NCBI RefSeq assembly: GCF_949987515.2
Contig: NC_082702.1
Coordinates: forward strand, 48,143,600-48,207,599
DNA length: 64,000 nt
From: Delphinus delphis
Lineage: Eukaryota > Chordata > Mammalia > Artiodactyla > Delphinidae
Reading direction: 5' to 3'
Positions 23,601-34,899 of this stretch are shown piece after piece. Positions within the stretch are counted from its first letter, which is position 1. The number at the start of each line of letters is the position of its first letter. The notes under the pieces were generated by a model. It saw only the letters and a program-made list of their open reading frames with translations. It was not told the DNA's origin and did no database searches. The translations under genes and the position numbers were made by a program.

Positions 23601-23757
23601 AGATAGATAAAATGCCTATCATTTGTATATATAGTATATATATTTGTATATACAGTATATATATAGGTTTGTATACATGTATATAGTATATAGTATATAT
23701 ATAGGTTTGTATATAGTATATATTATATATATAGGTTTGTATACATGTATATATATG
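23575..23757. repeat. AT-rich minisatellite (TATA/GTATA units)
   Basis: A unit close to 'tatatatataggtttgtata' occurs at least three times with spacer variants 'catgtatatagtata'. Open frames reading YIVYIIYIGLY here are artefacts of the repeat. Confidence 0.85.
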
Positions 23758-23839
23758 CCTGTGTCATTTAGGCACTTGTGTGTATCTGCTTCTGGGTTTT
23801 TTGACTCTGTGTATGTTTTCTTCTTCAGTCACTTGCCTG

Positions 23840-24440
23840 AATTATAAAAGACACTTTAAAAATCGACTTTGTTGGAAATTCATAAAGGCAGCTAGATTAC
23901 TTTCCAAGCGACATGGTTAAAGGATACATTGTAAAAACTTTGCAGACTCATTTGGCCTACTAAGTTCTCAAAGTGCCTCCCTCTTCCATATTAACTTTAT
24001 CTGACAACATATACTCCAAAGCCTTCTCATCACAGCCTCCTGGAAGATGTCTTATAAATCCTAACACTGCAAGTAACTTTCAACATTACCTGTATAAATG
24101 CACTCAGGATACATAAGCTTGGCATATACTAAGTGCTATATAAGTGTTAATTATTATGCATTTCACCTGAATCCAGACAACTGACTGACTCATCAGTAAT
24201 ACATAGGCCATAATCTTCACGCAATATTTAATGCAGATAGGAGAACATTAATTGTTTTACTACAGTCAAAGCATAAATTCCAAGAATCTTTTCCAAAGCA
24301 GTCTCCAAACCGCTTGGCAAAACGGGATAGGGACACTGGGGGTGCCTGTGACTTCAATCAACATTCTCTATGTAGTAGACGGAGTAGTTCTCAACATTGG
24401 GTGAAATAAAATTCATCTCAGCTGTGGTTTCCCAGACCCA
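23840..24440. other. Intergenic sequence, no feature recognised
   Basis: AT-rich sequence with no repeat family or coding signal that I can name. Confidence 0.5.
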
Positions 24441-24474
24441 GTCACGTGATTCTGGTAAGTGCGAGCAACAGGAA

Positions 24475-24732
24475 TTTCCACTTTAAATCAACATCTCGGA
24501 GTTGGTAGGAGACTGCGTTAGACTCGATGGCGATGGCTGGAGAGCTGTTCTTAGGCTTTGCTTGTTATTCGGAGGACGCAGTTTGGGAGGGCTGCGGGGA
24601 AAGGATTTGGGCTTGTGCGTAAGAAGCCGCAGCCCGAGGTGGGAGCAGACCCGGTGAGCTGGCGACTTCCAGAAGTTGGTGAAGCCGAATCTCCGTGGGG
24701 ACGCGTGTTGAGTGCCCGAGTTCTTATCCTCG
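24475..24732 (+). other. CpG-rich patch with splice-donor-like sites, possible first exon of a non-coding transcript
   Basis: By eye there are about 18-20 CpG dinucleotides in 260 bp, far above the flanks, where CpG is almost absent. Three good donor-like sites occur in order: gtaaga at 24619, gtgagc at 24654 and gtaagc at 24733 (ctcg|gtaagc). A CACGTG E-box lies just upstream at about 24444. The frames open on both strands (for example 24558-24818 plus and 24483-24761 minus) do not resemble known proteins. An ATGGCGATGGC context at about 24527 opens only a short frame. A first exon of an lncRNA is the reading I favour; a decayed GC-rich repeat is the alternative. Confidence 0.35.
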
Positions 24733-24739
24733 GTAAGCC

Positions 24740-25875
24740 AGAGACCACACCGCCTCTGCATATGACCTCATCTGATTCCGTGTTGCAGTTATTGACAAGT
24801 AAGTCATTTCGGTATTGATTTTAGGAAAAGGTATACACTTTAAATGTGTGTTTGCAAAACAAGGACCCACCCTGCACCATATCGCCGAAGAAAAAGCTAA
24901 AACGTGAACATTAATTTGTTTTTAATCAATGGTAATTTTCAAATTAATTCTTCTAAATACAAGCGACTGGACTTACTCATTTTTGGCTTGTGATGTGGGC
25001 AGAAACCATGGGTCCATGTTTGTCTATGATATAAGTGATTTTTTTTTTGATACACCATTTTCCCTCTCCTGTCTCTTTGTTTCTGAAGTTGAATAAGAGG
25101 GGTAACGTAATATTCTGCTTTCATTTCAAGTATAATGTGACTCTTGAAGTTCATGAGCAAATGCGTAATGTGCTGACTAGGCTGATATCCAGTTGAGTAT
25201 CCTCTGAGCTGTAGAATGTCTTAGTCTCTGGGAATTAAATACAAGTAGTAATAATGTGAATGCAAATAAAGATTTTCACCTGGGGAGGCAAATGTGCTCT
25301 CATAGTGGTGTAGTAGCAAAATATTTATTTTTTTATAATTAAGCAGTTAAATTATTTACCATGATGTATTTGCACAATGAATAAGGTTTTTAAAAAATCA
25401 TTTTAAAAAAGAAGCGAAAGTCCAGTATCCAAATATGTTTTCCAAAGTTATTTGGAAAATTGGAATTCTCAGTAACGTAAATTAGAATTTACAGGGCCTC
25501 TGGCTTTTAATTCAGTGGTAAAGCTATGTACTTGTTAGCCTGCCAAAACATGGTTCCCCCTGCAACCCGCCAAGAAAAAAACACCTCCCCCAAATTGAGA
25601 ATTTTAAAATGTGTTGCAAAGCTGTTGAGATGTAACATAAATACACATTGAGGCTAATGGTAACTTATTTCAAAAAGTTGGATGCCTATTTCAAAAGGAG
25701 GGAAAAAATATTTAATATACTCAGAATTTATCAAAGTGTTCTAGTCATTAGAATCACATGAGAAGCTCTTTTGTTGTAATGATTCTTTGTATTCTAAAGC
25801 GTCTTCAATGCAGAAGATAATTTTAGATCAATTGGTTTTTAATTGCTGTAGGTCAATCATGATGAAAGAATCCAA
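24740..25875. other. Intergenic sequence, no feature recognised
   Basis: AT-rich sequence with homopolymer runs. No gene or clear repeat was seen. Confidence 0.5.
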
Positions 25876-25888
25876 TAAGCATGTTTTT

Positions 25889-26216
25889 TTTAGTAAATTT
25901 GTTTATTTATTTATTTTTGGCTGTGTTGGGTCTTGGTTGCTGCGCTCGGCTTTCTCTAGTTGCGGTGAGTGGGGGCTGCTCTTCGTTCCGGTGTGCGGGC
26001 TTCTCATTGCAGTGGCTTCTCTTGTTGCAGAGCACGGGCTCTAGGTGCCCCGGCTTCAGTAGTTGTGGCTCACGGGCTCCAGAGCACAGGCTCAGTAGTT
26101 GTGGTGCACGGGCTTAGTTGATCCGCGGCACGTGGGATCTTCCCAGGCCAGGGATCAAACCTGTGTCCCCTGCTTTGGCAGGTGGGTTCTTAACCACTGC
26201 GCCACCCGGGCAGCCC
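25889..26216 (-). mobile_element. CHR-type SINE
   Basis: The plus strand carries 'tatttatttatttttggctg' followed by the family body ('gggtcttggttgctgcgctc') and ends 'gccacccgggcagccc'. An imperfect duplication 'agcatgttttt' / 'agtatgtttta' flanks it at 25878 and 26218. Confidence 0.87.
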
Positions 26217-26219
26217 TAG

Positions 26220-27850
26220 TATGTTTTAAATGTAAAACTGGGTATTGAGAGTCGTGAGAATGGCGATGTGATAAGGGAGACAATGTTTTCATGAGAATGA
26301 TAATTAGACGGTAGGGGAATATGAGGGAATGTAGGGGTGTAGGAGAGCTGTATGAGATAATCAGCAGATAAAACAGAAAAAGAACAGCTGGAAATCATTT
26401 ATTAGTTTGTTTGCTTTGCCTAGTGTGATTTTTTTCCCCAAAAATCAGTGTTGGTGAAGTGAAGACTTAAAAAAATGAACACGAACTTTACATATATGAA
26501 ATCAGCAAATGGTAAGTGCTCAGAAAAAACTGAAGGGGAAGTTATCATCTAGAGCCGTGATTGTCCATTTGAACCTGGGCACAGAACACCAGGAATCTTG
26601 TTAAAGCCCTTTTTGATTCAGCCGGTCCGACTGTTTTTTGAACAACCAGTTGGGAGGGAACACAAAGAAATATCAGAATCCTGTCAACACTGCACAAATA
26701 GAGCATTTTATTGAAGTAAATCCTTTGTGAGACTCCCTATCCCTTCTCCCGCGAGGCTTGGTGTGAGGGAGAGCAGGGTCCTGCTAGCCATCTAGGTCTT
26801 GAAATCCAGCCGATGGGGGGAAAGAAAATTTAAACTAAACCTGTTAAAATATTTGGAGGAAAACTCCTTGGGATTTTAGATCTTGGAAATTCCTGGGTGG
26901 AATGAATTTGGGAGGGATGTGCATCGTTTCACGCGACGGGAAGTTTCTGCTGTAGCCTTATGTGTTTCCTCTTGCCGTATATTTTCTCTGCTTGGAAGAC
27001 AACACAGCGAGTCTCCTCGGCAAATTGCATGTTATGGTTCAAACGGGTGCAAAAGTCTTGACGTTTTATGACATTTAAACACTTTTTTTTTTTGAAAAAA
27101 AATGTTTAATTTTTTTTTTTCCTGCCAAAACTAAACCCAAGCCTCTATAAAGCTTCAGCCGCCCCCAGTTGGAGTCTTAGTTCGTGTTGGTCATTGCTGG
27201 ACATCTTTACAAATGTTCATTCTCTTGTGAAACCTCAAATTCATAGGTAAAAGTGCAGATTTTTACAAATGTATCTAGAGTGAAAAAGATAAAACAGTGT
27301 CTTCGCATGAAGTGCCCTTTGTCCTTGTGGTCTAAAGCTGTGGCAGGACTTCCTGACATCTGTGTAGTATTTTTCCATCTGGATATGACCAGCGTAACAG
27401 TCCTCGAATGGATGTTTTTTTCCCGTGACCTTCCAGAGGTTGGCCATGTATAAGATTCAGGTATATCTGGCTTAACATTTCTCAAAGAATTATTTAGCTT
27501 AGGATTTTACAAGCTAACAGGTAATTCGCTAAGAAATACTCAGTGACGTCGGTGGTAGGTGATGGATGGGTATATTTGCCGAGAGACCTGTGTGATACGT
27601 TTATACTCCTGAAGTCTCATAAAGTAGCGACCCCATTGCTGCTACCAGTGAGGAACTGGTGCACTTCTCCCAGGGCCCTTCACAGCTGTCCTTTCTTCAA
27701 CCTTTGACCTTTCCTCACTGGAACCTTTGACCAGTCTCATTCTGGTTCTTAACTCCTGGCCACAGGGTCTTGTACACCTTCTGTATTTTCTCCATGATTG
27801 ACCATGACTCCTTTAGGTATTTTATCCTCCGCTTAATTATTTTATTTTTA
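26220..27850. other. Intergenic sequence, no gene recognised
   Basis: It has T-rich runs near 27080-27120 and otherwise unique sequence. Overlapping open frames around 27207-27485 lie on both strands and look like chance. Confidence 0.5.
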
Positions 27851-27854
27851 TCAT

Positions 27855-28225
27855 TATTTATTTATTTATTTTGCTTTTTTAGAAAAGTGAAGTATAGTTG
27901 ATTTACAATAATTCAGGTATACAGCAAAGCAATCCATATATATATATATATATATATATTCTTCTTCAGGTTCTTTTCTATTATAGGTTATTACAAGATA
28001 TTGACTATAGTTCCCTGTGCTATACATTAGGTCCTTGTTACTTATCTATTGTATGTATAGTAGTGTGTATCTGTTAATCTCAAATTCCCAATTTATCCAC
28101 CCCTCTTCCCCTTTGGTAACCATAAGTTTTCTATGTCTGTGAGTCTATTTCTGTTTCATAAATAAGTTCATTTGTATCATTTTTTAGATTCCACATGTAA
28201 GTGATCATATATTTGTCTTTGTGTA
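27855..28225 (-). mobile_element. L1 3' portion, non-inverted arm of a twin-primed insertion
   Basis: The plus strand reads the reverse complement of the L1 3'UTR: 'gtatagttgatttacaataa', 'ccctgtgctatacattaggt', 'tatgtctgtgagtctatttc' and 'gattccacatgtaagtgatc'. A (TA)n run of about 24 bp lies at 27936-27959. Confidence 0.85.
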
Positions 28226-28370
28226 TATATGTAATATATATATGTACATGCAATGGGATATTACTCAGCCATAAAAAAGAATGAAATAATGTCATTTGCA
28301 GCGACATGGATGGACCTAGAGATCATCATACTAAGTAAGCCAGACAAAGACAAATGTCATATCCCCCTCT
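28226..28370 (+). mobile_element. L1 ORF2-end segment in inverted orientation
   Basis: 'gcaatgggatattactcagc', 'aagaatgaaataatgtcatt' and 'cgacatggatggacctagag' read in the plus L1 sense, although the adjoining 3' part is antisense. The two arms meet at neighbouring L1 positions; both carry the 'aaagacaaat..cat' segment. That is the arrangement expected of a 5' inversion during target-primed reverse transcription. Confidence 0.82.
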
Positions 28371-28604
28371 TTTAAAAGTCCTCTACAAATTCCATAGGGA
28401 GACTTATTTGCCAACTGTATATTCTTTTTTCTTTTTAATTGGGATATAATTGTTTTACAATGTTGTGTCCAACTGTGTATTCTTGCACCTCAATTTTCCA
28501 CACACATTTGATATGCTGGGATTCCCAATTTGTGCTCTATTCTGATCTATTTTCACAATCACTGTGGCTGTCTCAAATACTATGTCAAGTCATTTTATCT
28601 TTAT

Positions 28605-28745
28605 GGCAGTGTTTCTAAAACTTTGTGGATCTTTTTAAAAATCCAAAAGCTTAGGCTGCACTCTAGACCGATCAAATCAGAATCCCTGGGGTGAGACCCA
28701 TGAACTGGTATTTTTAAAAACTCCTTGCGAGATTCCAACGTGCAG
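28605..28745. repeat. MER5A-like hAT DNA transposon remnant
   Basis: 'cagtgtttctaaaactttgt', 'aaatcagaatccctggggtg' and 'ccatgaactggtatttttaa' follow the MER5A pattern of non-autonomous Charlie elements. Confidence 0.55.
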
Positions 28746-28749
28746 TCAA

Positions 28750-31500
28750 GTATGGCAGCCCGTGTTCTTAGGGACACTCATACGCGCATACGCACGCACG
28801 ACCTCACTGTTGTTACTGGCCACAGTGACTGTCCTCTGCAGAATCTCTGGAACCACAAGCAAAGCTGACAACATGGGCTTTGTCTGAGCACCCAGCCTGC
28901 CAGCCAGTTGGATCCCGCCGTGGCCATTACAATTTCCGACAACCCTTGACCTCTCTTGATTGACTGGCCTCCCCTCCTATTCCTCTGCAGTCATTTACCT
29001 AACCCCAGAGAGAGGCTCCAAGTTTTCAGGTGAAATAACTATGCTTAGGGGACATTTGGAAAGCCGTTCTCCTAAGATAATAAAAACAAATCTAATGTCT
29101 CTTGTCTTCCATTTTCTTTTGAAACTTTCTCTTTTTGCCAAAAACATTGTGCCAAAATTACAGCTATATTTTTCAACCAAAGGCAGCAGGAACATCCACA
29201 GGAAACACTGTAACTCATTTTCTGCCACTAGAGTAAATCAAAATAGGACCATTTTGCGAGGCTTTTAGTTAAAGGTAACTTCTTTTTCTTCTATCTGTTT
29301 CGTGAGAAAAAAACAAGCAATTCATCTATGCACCTTAGTTCAAATCATTCATTTGGAAGTTTTTCCTCACCTTCCCCTATTGCTCATTGGAAATAAACCT
29401 ACTACACTGAGGTAGGATTGCGTGACTCTCATGCTGGACTTTAATCTCCTGCATCTGACTTGTCTTTATATCTGCAAGGGTGGCCCGCTCGGAAAATCTC
29501 AACAAGGGCTTCTCACAGGCATTTCTACTAACCCTAAATTTAGAGATTTGTCTCTTCATTGCAATTGTTTACAGTAACGACTTAGTGGGTATCATGGACT
29601 AGACACTTGCTAGAAGATTAGTGAGTTACAGAGGCTTTTGCACTGCTGATATGCTGCTGTGCACAATCTATTAGGTCTCTGTCAATAACATGACACGTGA
29701 TAGATGCTTGATAAATGTGTTGGGCCAAAGGCCAAGAAGAACACAGAAGGTAGAGGAGATATTTTTTATTCCACTGGTGGTTTTAATTTCAGCTGGCCCC
29801 GAAGGATGGATGGGATTTGGACAGGAAGAAAGTGATGGAAAGAAAGAGAATCAGGAGTGGAAGAGACGGGCCGGTAGGGGGGAGGGCGTGGGTTGTTGAG
29901 TCAGTTCCCCTTTCCTTACGTGCAGACGTGGAAAAATAAGAGAAATGAAAAGGGAGATGAAAATTGTACAATTTCAGTCATTTCCTCAGCAGCCATCTCT
30001 CCAAAGGTTGGTTCTGTGGCTGCTGGCAGGCGGCCAACTTGCTAAGTCCTCTTAAATTGACAGAGAAGCCAGATAAATACCCAGTCTTGGCAGCACGTCC
30101 CTGACAGATGGTCTGGCATTCATGGTGTAATCCGAGACAACAATGGTAGCGCTAAAAACTCTCCAGCCCAGCATCTCCTAGTTACTGCAATGCACTATGT
30201 AACTAGGATTTCAGTGTGCTAGCCGTTACCGTGGTGGAAACAAGGGAGATGAAACTGCATATAATAACCAAGAACTTGCATCCCCAGTGCAGGGGATAAA
30301 TGTTTCTGATGGGGGTGCATAAAAATCTGCCTTTAGACTTAAAGTGCAAAAACAGAAGAAAGTAAGCATGCTTGTTATTGTTGTGGTTTTTTTTTTTTTT
30401 TATCACCATGAATGCCAATAGTACACTTACAACCACAAATGAAATGGAAAATAAATGAGCTTCTAAGAAATGGTGTACAGTAGCTTTTCAAGTCTTTCGG
30501 TCAGCACGTTGGGTTTCAATGCCAAGAAAAAATTCGAACATCTTGTACATGTCCTGGATGGCTACAGTTATTCGTACCGCTATTTTCCGACGCTCGCTGT
30601 GCCATGTACAAGGATAAAGGACAGTGTGCTGTAGTAATGGCAGTGTGATCCTGGGGAAGTGAACAGTGCCAGAAGATAGAACGTCACTTAACCTGGGTCC
30701 TTGCTCATGGCACTAATACTCAGCTGTAGGTGTCATTTCTCTTCAATGAAATCTCTTCTTTGCTAATCTAACTGATGTTGAAGAAAGTAATGTGATTTAT
30801 CAAAAGCTACTTCAATTTCCTATAGAATGTTTCAGCAACTTAAAAAATAAAGAGATAAGCTGAAGAGAACATCAGCTGTAATTATATCGATAAGATGTAA
30901 ATAAGTGCCTTGCAATAGTGAAGATGTTAATGAAGACAGTAGGGTTGATGTCTAAATTAAGATTTTGAGAAGGAAAGTATAGGACTTCATCAGAAATAGA
31001 GTAGACTAAGGAAAAAGAATTATTGATGCTTCCAAACCCTTGAGAGTCATGAAGCCATCTATTACCACGGTTGCCAGTATTGTTAGTAGAAACTGTTTGA
31101 AAATTGTAGCCCCAGAATAATTACAGTCTTGTTGTTCACGTTTGAAGGGAGGTCATGATCCGTGGTGGAATCCATAACTTTATTTGTTTTATCTGGGAAG
31201 CAAATTGTACCTCTTTTGCCCGTAGGTCTAATTATTTGTTTCCAAAAACTGTTGCTTTGTATTGATATTTTTGTTTCTACTGTCTATTAAAGAGAAAAAA
31301 GAGATAAATTTCTGTGTCCCTACAATAGATTTATACCTAAGAAGAAAATCTACACTAGTTTCTCAGTTTCTGAGTTATATAATACAAAGTCATTTGGGAA
31401 GGGACCTTATCCAAAAGAGATAAGGGGTCCTCCAAACTCTGTTCGTTCCTGATTCTTTCACAACCCACGTTTTAGGGGGAGGAGTACTTCTTTCAGTGGC
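28750..31500. other. Intergenic sequence, no gene recognised
   Basis: Mostly unique-looking. A possible L2 tail lies near 29690-29725 ('gatgcttgataaatgtgttg'), and T-runs occur near 30385. Open frames here are short and unrecognised. Confidence 0.5.
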
Positions 31501-31504
31501 TGAG

Positions 31505-31640
31505 CAAAAAGATATTGATCACTGAGCCCACGCCAGGCTCTGTTTTAGGTAGTGGAGACAGTGTTAGTGAAAACAAAGAGCAAAAAGTTCCCCCCTTTTC
31601 AGAGCTTACAATTAACCAATAATAACTAAGTGTAATAGCT
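31505..31640 (-). repeat. L2-type LINE 3' fragment
   Basis: 'gatcactgagcccacgccag', 'gctctgttttaggtagtgga' and 'agagcttacaatta' are the reverse complement of the L2 3' end pattern. Confidence 0.5.
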
Positions 31641-32466
31641 ACCTTACCTAATGTCAACGTCCTCTAACCACATACCACCACCAGCAGACCGTTAGTTAAG
31701 TAAAACTGGATTTATCACTCGTTGCAACAAAGGACAACACACTCTATAAGGGAACACGGTGTCTCAGGAACAAGAAGTTAGAAAGGACTGTAGAATTTGA
31801 GTTGGTGTTAGATAATTTGGGGGAAGTTTCCAGAAAGCGGGGCTTTGCTCTGGCCTGGATGCTGTCAAGAAATGCAGGGAATTCTATGGTTGTGAATCTT
31901 AATCTTGCCTGGGAGTGAAGAACAGAGAGGGGCCAGTGCTGGGATCGGTAACGCAGCAGGTATCATTCACTTCAGCTGGGAGAGAGGGACGTTCGGGATT
32001 TTTTTGGGTTCACAGTGTTTTCTGCCGGTGCTTAGGCACTATTACAAAATAGTATTGGGGGTGTGGTCACATTTTGTCACAGTCACGAGGTGGCCTTGTG
32101 TGAGGTTGATGTCCTGTGAGATAGTTGATGTTGGGCAGGGGAACATCCAGGCCCAGCTGTGAAGTCAGACCAGCTCCTGGAAGTCTGCTTTTAACTTTCT
32201 CACTAATGAATGACATACAGTATGAAATTTAAAAAAAAAACAGGGCACAGATATTAGAGTGACAGTGCTGTTGTAGATAGGGTGGACAGAAGGCTTCCCT
32301 GAAGAGTTGATATTTGGACTGAAATCTGAGTAAAATGAGACAACGTGCCATGTAGATAATTCCAGGGCTAATAAGATAATTCCAGGCAATAGAGCAGATG
32401 CCAAGGCCCTGAGGCAGGAATGAGTCTAACCAAGTTCTGGTTGTAGGCACAGCCATTGTATGGAAG

Positions 32467-32507
32467 ATGTTACGGAAAAACCCGAATAAGCTTTTTGGCT
32501 AACCCAA
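32467..32507. mobile_element. One arm of a mariner-type MITE
   Basis: 'acggaaaaacccgaataagc' then 'tttttggctaacccaa', ending at a TA dinucleotide, matches one arm of the hairpin element at 41623. The partner arm is missing, so this copy is truncated. Confidence 0.7.
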
Positions 32508-32739
32508 TAGTAATGGTGACAGCTGTGGGAACCATTGGTACAGCAGGTGTCATGGGGACAGTGGAGGTGGTAACAGAACTGAGGCTAACTGTTCATAGCT
32601 GGCTACCGTGGCTAGCATACTTATTTGGAACTCATGTAATTTTTCTCACTTCTGTCACTTAATCCTCAATAAATATGTTACATAAATGAAAGTACAGAAC
32701 AGTACATAAAATATATTCAAATTTATGCTAACTCATGTA

Positions 32740-33240
32740 CATGTGTCCTTTTTTATCTACTGCTACGTAGTAAATCACCCTCAAAGTTAACATTTGCTTG
32801 TTGTTTTAAGCTGCTAGCTTGTTTCTGTGAGTCAGGAATACGGATACAGATTCTCTGCTTCAGGGTCTCTCACAAGCCTGCAGTCAAGATGCCAAATAGG
32901 GCTGGGGTCTCCACTGAAGGCTTCACAGGGGAGGGATCTCCTTCCAAGCTCATTTACAAGCCTGTTGTCAGGATTCACCTCCTCAAGGGTCGCTGAGTGC
33001 CTCAGCTCCTCACTGGCTATTGGCTGCAGACTGCCCTCAGCTACTGGTCACATGGCTTTTCTCTCCTTCTGCGTCATCAAATCCAGCAAGAGGGAGAGTC
33101 TGCTAGCAAAACCCAGGTTAGCATCTTTAAAGTTGATGTGTTCCATTTATTAGAAACAGGAGTGTCAAGTGGTGGGAATTAAAAAAGGCTTTGGGTGTCA
33201 GAAGATGGCATCATTTGGGACCATCATAGAGGCTGCCTAC
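32740..33240. repeat. Old interspersed repeat (family not named)
   Basis: 'ctgctacgtagtaaatcacc', 'gtttctgtgagtcaggaata', 'catggcttttctctccttct' and 'catagaggctgcctaccaca' are phrases I know from a common medium-reiteration mammalian repeat. I cannot give its name with confidence. Confidence 0.4.
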
Positions 33241-33242
33241 CA

Positions 33243-33244
<2 letters not shown>

Positions 33245-33316
<72 letters not shown>
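33245..33316. repeat. (TG)36 microsatellite
   Basis: This is a perfect dinucleotide run of 72 bp. It produces a spurious His/Thr repeat in the minus-strand frame. Confidence 0.97.
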
Positions 33317-33318
<2 letters not shown>

Positions 33319-33859
33319 TGCATGCATGTATTTCCAGAAGGATAAAAGTTGCTCGAGTGACAGTGGAAGGGTGAGAGGCAGATGATTATTTGTTCAAGTT
33401 TCTTTTGTTCCCTTTGAACATGTAAGCCCGAGTTTGAGATAACATTTGGACATTCAGTAGGAGATATCAGAGACTGAGTTTGAGGATACATGAACCTGGA
33501 CATAATATTTGGACTCGTGAATCAGGAGGTGATAGTTGAAGCCATGATCCTGGATAAGATCACCTAGGAAGGAGAGTCAATAAAAGAAGAAATGAGGTTT
33601 GAGTTTGGGGTGCTTTCTTTTGTTCCTTTTAAGGACATAGGTTAAGCCACCAAATTGCTTAATAAAAATGAGTTGCTTGTAAATAAATATGTTTATAAAC
33701 ATAAAATACTCAAAAAATGGAAAAATATTTCTAAAATTGCATTTAGGGCAATTGTATTGAGATTAATTAAGGTTTGGTTTACTACCTAGAGTCCACAAGT
33801 CAAATATTATCAAGATTGACAATTTAGGGTGAAGAGTAAAGATTCAAGAGTTCAAAATA

Positions 33860-34072
33860 GGGCTTCCCTGGTGGTGCAGTGGTTGAGAGTCCGCCTGCCG
33901 ATGCAGGGGACGTGGGTTCGTGCCCCGGTCCGGGAAGATCCCACATGCCGTGGAGCGGCTGGGCCCATGAGCCATGGCCGCTGAGCCTGCGCGTCCGGAG
34001 CCTGTGCTCCGCAACGGGAGAGGCCACAACAGAGAGAGGCCTGCGTGCCGCAAAAAAAAAAAAAAAAAAAAA
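33860..34072 (+). mobile_element. Young CHR-type SINE with perfect target-site duplication
   Basis: It starts 'gggcttccctggtggtgcag' and carries a pol III box B-like 'ggttcgtgcccc'. It ends 'gtgccgc' plus a pure A tail of about 22 nt. Identical 14-bp 'aagagttcaaaata' copies at 33846-33859 and 34073-34086 flank it. The uninterrupted tail and perfect duplication suggest a recent insertion compared with the longer copies nearby. Confidence 0.95.
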
Positions 34073-34527
34073 AAGAGTTCAAAATATAGGGAAGTCAGTT
34101 GAAAAAAGCTAAGGGATTAGAGTCAAAAGAGCTGATACGCTTGATTTAATTCTCTTGAAAAACCCACAGAGCGCTATTACCTGCAGCCCATGGCTATGTC
34201 TTCTGTCTGTGTGACCCTCTCAGAGCTGAAGTTTATTCAGCTCTTATGGCAGGTTATCTCTGGGATACAGCTGTTTTTCTTCCCACAAATGCATAGTCGT
34301 CAGTGGTCAGTGGTACCTGACCAAGATCACACAGAATACAAGTATCGACTAAGTCTGAAAGGAAAAGGAAAAGTTTGAGTCATAAACTAAAACTTCTCTG
34401 AACTTCGTTAACATCACTGCCAAACTGAGGATTTGAAGTAAATGACCTTGAATCCTTAATATTTTATGATTTTAAACAGAGGACAGTTTATTAGTGCTGG
34501 TGCTAGATGAAGCATGTAAATGCAAGG

Positions 34528-34653
34528 TGAGGAGTGATGGAGAGCCAGGCTCAGATGAAGTTCACAAGCTGAGGAGTGATGGAGAGCCAGGCTCAGATGA
34601 AGTTCACAAGCTGAGGAGTGATGGAGAGCCAGGCTCAGATGAAGTTCACAAGC
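34528..34653. repeat. 42-bp tandem repeat, three exact copies
   Basis: Copies lie at 34528-34569, 34570-34611 and 34612-34653 and appear identical. The unit is a multiple of three, so both strands stay open. The plus frame gives a 14-residue repeat (RSDGEPGSDEVHKL), and the minus strand gives another. No start context or conserved protein supports translation. Confidence 0.95.
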
Positions 34654-34899
34654 TGTTGACACTCTCTTTGGTACTTGCCCTACCTCCCAATCGCTCCCAT
34701 CAACTTCCTTGGCAATTAAGCTGGGAATTTCTCTCCACTAGAATTAAATAATCACTGCTAAGGCAGGCCCAGGTGTACAACACACACCCAGGAAAGCACA
34801 GCACAACACATGCACTCACACTTTCCCCTACCTTCTCCCTGAAACCTTCTGCACCGCCACAACTTCCTTCCCAAACCTCCCTTCAACCCTCCCCCAACA

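Noticed and set aside
33237..33503. His/Thr-repeat frame on the minus strand
   Set aside because: It is a translation of the (TG)n microsatellite.
33860..33935. tRNA-like head with box A and box B motifs, considered as a tRNA gene
   Set aside because: It is the tRNA-derived part of a SINE: no cloverleaf-consistent acceptor stem, and many copies in the window.
33824..34112. Several overlapping frames with PRHVGSSRTG-like peptides, also seen at 5263-5814, 8150-8403, 25787-26117, 41089-41481, 45723-45920, 49811-49999, 51265-51489 and 61692-62024
   Set aside because: All are conceptual translations of CHR SINE copies; the shared peptides reflect repeat identity, not a gene family.
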